Source: Chloroflexota bacterium (GTDB lineage: Bacteria; Chloroflexota; Limnocylindria; Limnocylindrales; CSP1-4). Taken from it: a DNA stretch of 11,369 nt. Within the stretch, counting starts at the first letter, position 1; the number at the start of each line of letters is the position of its first letter. Positions 1 through 6,500 of the stretch are shown here, in pieces. The stretch spans positions 1 through 11,369 of the forward strand of contig JAJYEB010000028.1 of the NCBI GenBank assembly GCA_021790375.1. The letters run 5' to 3'. The translations under genes and the position numbers were made by a program. Under the pieces are notes generated by a model. That model was not told the DNA's origin, did not search any database, and saw only the letters and a program-made list of their open reading frames with translations.

Positions 1-1
1 C

Positions 2-991
2 GGCGCGTCGAAGAGCCGCCGGCTGGGCGTCCCGGGCGATCAGCTCCCGGGCGTGGTCCCCGCCACGCTCTTCCTGAAGCAGGTCAACCTCGGCGAGGAG
101 CCGCACCTGTCCGGTCCGGTGGTCGTGGTGGGCGGCGGCAGCACGGCGATGGACGCCGCGCGGTCCGCCCTGCGAAGCGGCGCCGACTCGGTCACGGTAC
201 TCTACCGGCGCGGACGCGCCGAGATGCCGGCACAGCACGAGGAGATCGAGGCCGCGGAGCGCGAGGGCATCGTGATCCGCACGGGCGTCGTGGTCGACGA
301 AGTGCTGGGGAACGGGCGTGCCGGATCGGTGCGCTGCCAGCTCCAGCAGCCGACCGGACGCGTCGAGGGCGGCCGGGCCGTCTGGGAGGCCGTCCCGGGC
401 AGCCAGGTCGAGATCTCGTGCGCCACCATCCTGGTGGCCATCGGCGAGGAGCCCGATCCCTCGATCCTCCCGCCTGGCGCGGGGATCGAGGTCAGCTCGT
501 GGGCCGGCATCATGGCCGACCCGCGCACGCTGGCCACCGGCCGCGCAGGCGTCTTCGCCGGCGGCGACGTCGTGTCGGGACCCAAGACCGTCATCGATGC
601 GGTCGCGAACGGCCGCCGGGCCGCCGCTTCCATCCACGAGTACCTCTCGGGTGCCCGGGACGGCGAGGCGGAGATCTTCGCGGCGGTGCGCTACCGGACC
701 GCGCCCGACCGGCAGCTCAGGCTGGCCCTGGAGTCCCGGGAGCGCGCGCGGGTGGATCACCCGGAATACGAGCCCGGTTCGTTCACGGCGAACGAGCCTG
801 GCCTCGACGAAGGCTCGGCGCGGGCGGAGGCCTCCCGGTGCTTCCGCTGCGACGCCGTCTACAGCTGCGGAGTGGTGCAGGTCGTCTCGGGCCGTGGGCC
901 GCGAGACGCCCGGACCGCCCCGACCCCGGTCCACCAGGCGCCCGGCGCCTTCCCGGTGGCCGCCGGCCCTACTGGAGGAGCACAGCGGTGA
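2..991 (+). CDS. GltD-like NAD(P)H/FAD-dependent oxidoreductase (5' end outside window)
   Basis: The frame is open to the left edge, so this is the last 329 residues of a longer protein. Visible residues 1-20 resemble the GAxxxRxLxxPGExLPGV stretch of the glutamate synthase small-subunit (GltD) family. A Rossmann nucleotide-binding motif (GGGSTAMDAAR) lies at 44-54, followed by the YRR motif at 68-70 that usually marks NADPH preference, and the C-terminal FAD signature GVFAGGDVVSGP...A at about 183-203. Known family members pass electrons between NAD(P)H and iron-sulfur partners. The tail carries RCFRCD (Cys280, Cys283) and a further Cys289, and then a Pro/Ala-rich end. The usual GltD N-terminal Fe-S region would lie upstream and cannot be seen. 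The stop TGA shares GTGA with the next gene, implying translational coupling to a membrane protein. A true GltD role in glutamate synthesis is doubtful because no gltB is visible; a membrane-linked electron-transfer role is an alternative inference. Confidence 0.85.
   Translation, partial: GASKSRRLGVPGDQLPGVVPATLFLKQVNLGEEPHLSGPVVVVGGGSTAMDAARSALRSGADSVTVLYRRGRAEMPAQHEEIEAAEREGIVIRTGVVVDEVLGNGRAGSVRCQLQQPTGRVEGGRAVWEAVPGSQVEISCATILVAIGEEPDPSILPPGAGIEVSSWAGIMADPRTLATGRAGVFAGGDVVSGPKTVIDAVANGRRAAASIHEYLSGARDGEAEIFAAVRYRTAPDRQLRLALESRERARVDHPEYEPGSFTANEPGLDEGSARAEASRCFRCDAVYSCGVVQVVSGRGPRDARTAPTPVHQAPGAFPVAAGPTGGAQR
974..980 (+). promoter_or_regulatory. Shine-Dalgarno site for the first membrane gene
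   Basis: GGAGGAG ends 7 nt before the GTG at 988. It lies inside the last codons of the upstream oxidoreductase. It fixes the start of the 203-aa membrane protein at 988, although the frame stays open upstream to 418. Confidence 0.8.
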
Positions 992-1599
992 ATCAGGATC
1001 AGATCCAGGCGTTCATCAACGTCGGGGAGCCGTTCGTCGAGGGGACCATCGCGGCCGCCCTGGTCGCCCTGTGGCTCCTCGTGCTCGCGATGCACCTCGC
1101 CCGGCCCTACATGCTCGCGACGCTGCAGAAGTTTACGCTCCGGCTGGCCGCGGACCTCTGGTGGATCATCTACGTCGCCCTGCGCGACATCCTGCTGGTC
1201 CAGGTCTTCCTCGGCAGCTTCATCTTCTTCTACCCCGACGTGGTGCGGGCGGACGACCTCCCCATAACCGGCAGCCTGGCCGCGGTGTGTGCGTTCGCCG
1301 TACTCGTGCTGAAGCTCACCACGAAGGGCGACGCCGACCCGCGCGGTTTCCGGCTCCAGACCATCCTGCTGGGCATCGGCTCGGTGCTCTACATCGTGCC
1401 CTACGTGCTCGGCGTCCAGGTCACCACGATCGGTGGTGGAGCCGCCAGCCAGCTGGCCGCGCTGCTCGACAGCTCGCAGAACACGAACGTGTCCCTGCCG
1501 CTTGCCTATCTCTCCGCGGTGCTCGTCGGCCTGCTCGGCCTGTACGCGGTGATCTACAACCTGCGCCTCGCGGACGTCCGCAGGCCGCAGCCCCGCTAG
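988..1599 (+). CDS. Multi-pass membrane protein, HxxRPY family copy A
   Basis: A 203-aa protein that I do not recognise as a named family. Start GTG 988 is chosen because of the GGAGGAG 7 nt upstream and the GTGA overlap with the oxidoreductase stop. Hydrophobic stretches near residues 19-37, 55-82, 93-110, 124-143 and 170-192 suggest four or five transmembrane helices. The core motif H36xxRPY41, then TLR (50-52), WW (58-59), YV and RD (66-67), LPIT (91-94), DP..FR (117-122) and LYIVP (134-138), recurs at matching positions in the next gene, so the two are paralogues. The conserved His, Arg, Trp and Tyr residues in or near helices could bind a cofactor or quinone, but there is no classic bis-His haem b pattern. 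Translational coupling to the flavoprotein suggests a functional partnership. Function unknown. Confidence 0.85.
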   Translation: MNQDQIQAFINVGEPFVEGTIAAALVALWLLVLAMHLARPYMLATLQKFTLRLAADLWWIIYVALRDILLVQVFLGSFIFFYPDVVRADDLPITGSLAAVCAFAVLVLKLTTKGDADPRGFRLQTILLGIGSVLYIVPYVLGVQVTTIGGGAASQLAALLDSSQNTNVSLPLAYLSAVLVGLLGLYAVIYNLRLADVRRPQPR

Positions 1600-1614
1600 A
1601 CGAGGGAGCGAGCC

Positions 1615-2289
1615 ATGACCCCCGATCAGATCACCCAGTCGTTCGTCAACGGCGGCTCGGGCTGGATGGTGCTCTCGCTTGCCGCGGTGCTCCCCATCCT
1701 GTGGGCCTTCACCCTGATCGTCCACTTCAGCCGGCCCTACGTCCTCCGCTTCCTCCAGGGCCTCACGCTCCGGTTCGGCGGCGACGTGTGGTGGCTCTCG
1801 TACGTGCTGATGCGCGACGCGCTGATGATCCTCACGCTGGCGCTCAGCGTGATCTTCCTGATGCCCAACCTGTACATCGGGCTGGGGCTGCCGATCACCG
1901 CGCCGCTGGCCACGGTCGTGCTCTTCTGGGCGATGGTCGTGAAGCTGACCCGCGACGCGGACGACGATCCGCAGGCGTTCCGCATCGTCAGCGTCCTGCT
2001 GGTGATCGCGTCGGCCCTCTACATCGTCCCGCAGATCTACGGGCTCGAGGCGGCCAGCGAGACCGACATCTGGAACACCTTCGGCGGCCTGGGCTGGGTG
2101 CCCGGTGTCCTGTCGGCGAACCAGGGCTGGCTGAACCCCGCCGCGTGGCCGATCCTGATCATCAGCCTGGTCCTGTTCGGGCTCACCGGCGGTTACCTGT
2201 TCACCAGGTTCCTGCTGCAGCTCGGACGCGAGGACCATCCCGCGTCGCAGCAGACCATGCCGGCGACCGGCGAGCGGATGCCGGGCTGA
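1615..2289 (+). CDS. Multi-pass membrane protein, HxxRPY family copy B
   Basis: A 224-aa paralogue of the preceding gene, starting at ATG 1615 with GAGGGA at 1602-1607 as ribosome binding site and a 15-nt gap after the upstream stop. It repeats the core at nearly the same positions: DQI (4-6), H37xxRPY42, LQ, TLR (51-53), D-WW (57-60), YV, RD (67-68), LPIT (92-95), KLT (110-112), DDDP..FR and LYIVP (135-139). Hydrophobic segments lie near 18-38, 58-84, 95-112, 124-142 and 177-203. Copy B differs in a Trp/Gly-rich loop at about 153-178 and in a charged, Ser/Gln-containing tail after 204. The pair probably forms a heterodimer or neighbouring subunits (inference). A strong hairpin 140 nt downstream closes the unit. 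No named family recognised. Confidence 0.87.
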   Translation: MTPDQITQSFVNGGSGWMVLSLAAVLPILWAFTLIVHFSRPYVLRFLQGLTLRFGGDVWWLSYVLMRDALMILTLALSVIFLMPNLYIGLGLPITAPLATVVLFWAMVVKLTRDADDDPQAFRIVSVLLVIASALYIVPQIYGLEAASETDIWNTFGGLGWVPGVLSANQGWLNPAAWPILIISLVLFGLTGGYLFTRFLLQLGREDHPASQQTMPATGERMPG

Positions 2290-2294
2290 TCCGG

Positions 2295-2333
2295 CTGGCC
2301 GACCTGCCGGCCCGACTGGCCGACCTGCCGGCC
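2295..2333. repeat. Two-copy tandem repeat, 21-bp period
   Basis: CTGGCCGACCTGCCGGCC occurs at 2295-2312 and again, identical, at 2316-2333, just after the stop of membrane copy B. It is probably non-coding. It may form alternative stems with itself because it is rich in GGCC and CCGG. Confidence 0.7.
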
Positions 2334-2429
2334 TCACTCGGGCGAGGCGACCGAGTCAGACCAACACCGAATCTGCGGCGTCGCGGGCACGACTTCCTGA
2401 CGGCCGGGCCCGGGGCGCATTCGGAAGGG

Positions 2430-2463
2430 GATCGATGGGCGGCGGAGACGCCGCCCATCGATC
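2430..2463. terminator. Strong hairpin between convergent genes, probable bidirectional terminator
   Basis: Perfect 15-bp inverted repeat: G plus ATCGATGGGCGGCG, a GAGA loop (GNRA-type tetraloop) at 2445-2448, then the exact complement to 2463. On the plus strand it is followed by CTGTTCTC, a poor U-tract. On the minus strand it lies 5 nt beyond the quinone reductase stop and is followed by CCCCTTCC. Its position between two converging transcription units supports a shared terminator. Confidence 0.8.
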
Positions 2464-2468
2464 TGTTC

Positions 2469-3440
2469 TCACGGGATGTCCACCAGCACCTTGCCCACTG
2501 CGTGCTGCTCCACCGCCTCGTGCGCGGCCGCGATGGCAGCCAGCGGGAAGTGGAGCTCCGGGAGCGGCCTGGGCGTACCCTCGCGCAGCGCGTCGCTGAT
2601 GTCGCTGACGGCCCGGTCCAGCATCGCCGGGGTGAGGTTGTAGACCAGCACGAACTCCAGCCGGGCGTTGGCGACCATCAGCCGCCGCACCGGGAGGATC
2701 GGATCGGGGGCATCGCTCGCGTACGCGACCACCGTCCCGTGCGGCGCCAGCACGTCGAGGTCGGCGGCCAGGTTCGCGGCGATCGCGATGTCCACGATCC
2801 TGTCGACCCCTTCGGGCGCGATCGCGCGCACGGCCGCGACGTGATCAGGGTCCCGGTAGTCGAGGACGTGAGCCGCCCCGGCGGCGCTCGCCAAGCCGCG
2901 CTTCGCCTCCGAGCTGGCCGTCGCGAGCACCGTGGCCCCGCCACGGACGGCGAGCTGGATCGCCGCGTTGCCGACCGCTCCCGCGCCACCGGTGACCAGT
3001 AGCGTCCGTCCCGCCACGGGCCCGCCCCCGAAGACGCAGCGGTGGGCCGTGATGAAGGGGATCCCGAGACCGGCTCCCTGCGCGAACGAGATGTCGTCCG
3101 GCAGGGGCACCGCCTGGTGGGCGGGCACGCACGTGTACTGGGCGGCCGTCCCGTTCCAGCGTCCGGCCGCCGCGTGGTAGACCCAGGCGCGCTGTCCCAC
3201 CCGGGCCGCATCGACGCCCGGCCCCACCAGGTCGATCTCGCCGGCTCCGTCCTGGCCGGGGATCTGGCCGGGCTCCGGCAGCGGCCCGCCCGCTGACCGC
3301 GACTTCCAGTCGGTCGGGTTCACGCCCGACACCCGCAGGCGAACCCGCACCTCGCCCGGCCCGGGCCGCGGATCCGGGACCTCGACGATGCGGAGCACGT
3401 CCCGTGCGGGCCCCCGCTCCGAGTAGATCGCGGCGCGCAT
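2469..3440 (-). CDS. Zinc-independent MDR-family NADPH:quinone reductase
   Basis: A 323-aa protein, the normal length for the quinone oxidoreductase (QOR) branch of the medium-chain dehydrogenase/reductase superfamily. The N-terminal GroES-like domain carries NPTDWK (41-46), a PGxDGAGEI-type motif (61-69) and GQRAWVYH (82-89). The Rossmann domain has the glycine-rich GGAGAVG at 151-157, and the C-terminus ends in the typical GKVLVDIP. The catalytic and structural zinc ligands of alcohol dehydrogenases are absent, as expected for QOR. Family members reduce quinones or enals with NADPH in the cytosol. Start ATG 3440-3438 has GGGAGGG (3448-3454) 7 nt upstream. It is the last gene of a probable minus-strand operon, 76 bp after the transporter gene, and its stop is next to the 2430-2463 hairpin. 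The exact substrate cannot be read from the sequence. Confidence 0.9.
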   Translation of the reverse strand: MRAAIYSERGPARDVLRIVEVPDPRPGPGEVRVRLRVSGVNPTDWKSRSAGGPLPEPGQIPGQDGAGEIDLVGPGVDAARVGQRAWVYHAAAGRWNGTAAQYTCVPAHQAVPLPDDISFAQGAGLGIPFITAHRCVFGGGPVAGRTLLVTGGAGAVGNAAIQLAVRGGATVLATASSEAKRGLASAAGAAHVLDYRDPDHVAAVRAIAPEGVDRIVDIAIAANLAADLDVLAPHGTVVAYASDAPDPILPVRRLMVANARLEFVLVYNLTPAMLDRAVSDISDALREGTPRPLPELHFPLAAIAAAHEAVEQHAVGKVLVDIP

Positions 3441-3473
3441 CAGGTTTCCCTCCCGTCGAGGCCGGGACGAACA

Positions 3474-3503
3474 CCGGGGCGGGGGGCCTCCGCCGTGCCC
3501 CGG
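3474..3503. repeat. Inverted repeat in the transporter-quinone reductase gap
   Basis: CCGGGGC (3474-3480) and GCCCCGG (3497-3503) flank a 16-nt GC-rich loop, just past the transporter stop on the minus strand. There is no U-tract. It could be a processing or partial termination stem inside the operon, or chance in GC-rich DNA. Confidence 0.35.
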
Positions 3504-3516
3504 AGATGTCGACGTG

Positions 3517-6500
3517 TCACGGCAACGGCGCTGTGCCGGATCCGCCCGCCGCGACTGGGGGTCCGTACCCGGTGAGTTCCACGTAGGCCTGCCCCCCCAG
3601 CGGCTCGCCGCCCAGGTCGGCCGACACCACCTGCGACCCCTCCCAGTACACCACCCCGGTCGTCGCGCGGGTGTCCAGCTCCTGGTCGGCCACCGTCGGC
3701 CGCAGGCGAATCGTCAGCGCCTGCGCCGGGAGCGTGATCGTCCACCCGGCCGGGTAGGTCGTCCCCGTGCGCGGGCTGGTCCAGTGGGCTGTCACCTGCA
3801 CCGTGAACCGGGACCGGTCCAGGTGCTCGTACGTGCCATCGGGATGTACCAGCGTCCCGTACACCAGCGGATAGCCACCGGACGTGTCGCGCACCAGCGA
3901 CAGGGTCAGGTCCGTGCCGTTCGAGAGGTTGACCGCGAACCAGTCCCAGCCTCCCGCGCCGACCGCGATGAAATTGCCCCACTGGTGGTCGAACCACGCT
4001 TCTCCCTGCACCTGGAGCCGCTGCGTCCCGATGTCCAGGACGCCCCGGGCGGCCATGCGGGTGCGGGAGTAGTAGTACGAGCCGCCCGCGGCTCCGAAGT
4101 CGATCCAGCCGTTCTCACCATGCAGCACCGGTGGGCGTCCGCCCGAGTCGAGCCGAAGCTGGAGCCCGAAGCCGGCGGTCGCACTGGTCGCGCTGATGAC
4201 GTCATGACCCCCGATGCCCGCCATGATCCACGGGGCCCCCGACGTGCCGGACGAGCCCGATGACGACCCGGATGCGCTGTCCTGGCCCGGCGACCCCGAC
4301 GTGACCGGCAACCCCGACGTGCCCGGCACCCCGGGCTGGCCCTGCACCCCGGTCTGGCCCTGCGACCCCGACGTGCCCGGCGACGTCGATCCACCGGACG
4401 GGCCCGCGCCCGTGGCGCTCGGCGCCCCCGTGATCCCCAGCGCGAACCCGGCCCCGGGGCCGATCCCCGCCGGGAGGCTCAGGCCACCGGTCGACAGGTC
4501 CGGCCCGGCGACCGCCCCGATCGCCGGCGACGCCGCAGCCCCTGGCGACGACGCCCCGACCGACGGCGTCGCCCCGACCGACGGCGGCGCCCCGGTCGTC
4601 GTCGGCGCCCCGACGCCCGCCGCGAGCTGAGCCGCCGCCACCAGGTCGACCTGCGGACCGATCTCGGATCGCTGGTCGTACACGAACCGCCGCCCCGATT
4701 CGTCGGTCAGCGCCAGGTGCGACGCCCAGGAGACGGGGAACGAGCCCCTCTCGGCGCGGAAGATCACGAACTCGAACCCGAACCGCTGCCCGGACGCCGC
4801 CTGCAGGTGGCCCGTGTAGTACCACCACTCCGTCAGGCGATCGTGCGGAGCCTCGTCCCGCGGGAACGAGATCGGTTGCGGGTCGCGCGGCGGCGTGGGG
4901 GAGGCAGCCGCCGTGGGAAGCGCGGGCCGCGGCGTCGGATCCGTGCCCAGCAGGCGGCCCTCCGGCGAGCACGCCGCGAGCACCAGGGCGGCCACCACCA
5001 TGAGCGCCACCACCTGGACGATGGTCGCTCCCTCGATGAGCGGCAGGCGGGATTCCACCCAGCGCGCCAGGCGCCGGGGCATCCACCAGTTCCAGTCGCC
5101 CAGCAGGCGCATCGTCGCCGGGACCAGCAGCGCGCGCACGACCGTCGCGTCGAGCGCCACCGCGATCGCGACCCCCAGCCCGAGCGCCTTGATCAGCACG
5201 ATGTCCGCGAACGCGAACGAGCCCGCCACCACCACCACGATGAGCGCGGCGCTCGTCACGATCCGGCCGGATCGCTCCAGGCCCCGGGCCACCGCCTCGC
5301 GGTTGTCGCCGGTCCGGTCCCAGACCTCCTTCATGCGGCTGAGGAGGAACACCTCGTAGTCCATCGAGAGCCCGAACAGCACGCAGAACAGGATCACCGG
5401 CTGGGTGGTCTCCACGAACCCGAGCGGACTGAACCCGAGCAGCGACGAGAGATTGCCGTCCTGGAAGATCCACACCAGTGCCCCGAAACTGGCCACGATC
5501 GAGAGGCTGTTCATCACCAGCGCCTTGAGCGGCAGCACCGCCGACCGGAGCAGCAGGAACAGCACCAGGTACGTGGTGAGCATGATGAAGAGCGCCGTGC
5601 GCGGGAACTCCGCCGCCACCGCGTTGACCACGTCCGTCACATCGGCCGCGCCTCCGGCGACCTGTACGGTGATCCCCGGCGGTGGCGCCAGCGCGGAGGA
5701 GGGGTTGCGCAGCTGGTCGACCAGCGTGCGGAATGCGCTCCGGTTCGGGTCGAACGGCGTGTACACGGAGAACGTCGTGAGGTCGCCGCGCGTCGTCGCC
5801 TCGAGCTCGCTCGCCGCGAACCGGTCCGGCGGCCCGCCGGGAGCCGAGTACAGCAGCTGGTACTGCGCCCGTGTCAGCCGGGGATCGAGGTTCACGATCC
5901 CCTCCACGCGCACCACGCTGGGATCGGCGGCCAGCCGGCGGGACCAGTCGTAGAGCTTGCCGATGTTCGCCGGCGTGTCGACCGGGCCGGTGGTGTGGAT
6001 CGCCAGCAGCAGTGGATCGAACTCGCCGGGGCCGAACTCGCGCACCAGCAGGTCGTAGGCCTGGCGCGACGGCACGCTGGGCGGCAGGATGCTGGCGTCC
6101 GGGGCATTGAACCGTGCGTGCAGGAAGGGGAGCCCCACCAGCACCAGGATCGCCAGCGTCGGCACGAAGACGCGGACCGGGCGCGCCATCACCCAGCGCG
6201 CGAGCCGCCCCCAGCCACCTTCGGTCGCCTCCGGGTCTCCGTGGCGAAGGCGCCGGACCGCGAGCGCGTCGATGCGGGGCCCGGCGATGGTCAGCAGGGC
6301 CGGGAGCAGCGTCAGCGCGGCGGCCACGTCGAGCCCCACCACGATGGCCCCGGCGGCACCCACGGAGCGCAGGATCATGAACTCGAACAGGAGCAGCCCG
6401 GCCAGGCCGAGGAGCACCGTGAGCCCGCTGAAGAAGACGGCCCGTCCGGCCGATGCCACGGTCACGGCCACCGCCGCCTCGACGGCCTCCCGGTCGACCG

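Noticed and set aside
859..2337. Minus-strand open frame antisense to the membrane gene pair
   Set aside because: His/Arg/Gln-rich translation without domains, while the plus-strand frames have helices and a paralogous pattern.
318..3002. Very long plus-strand open frame
   Set aside because: It runs across the oxidoreductase, both membrane genes and antisense to the quinone reductase. Its translation is Arg/Pro/Ala-rich and domain-free, a typical alternative frame in GC-rich DNA.
4228..4617. CRISPR-like array
   Set aside because: The short repeats are irregular, in-frame with a protein and only 11-16 bp; there are no uniform spacers and no cas genes.
3517..4960. Carotenoid 1,2-hydratase (crtC) for pigment synthesis
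   Set aside because: Only the lipocalin-like fold family is shared. No carotenoid genes are nearby, and the domain follows a lipobox and sits on a transporter, so I call it CrtC/AttH-like only.
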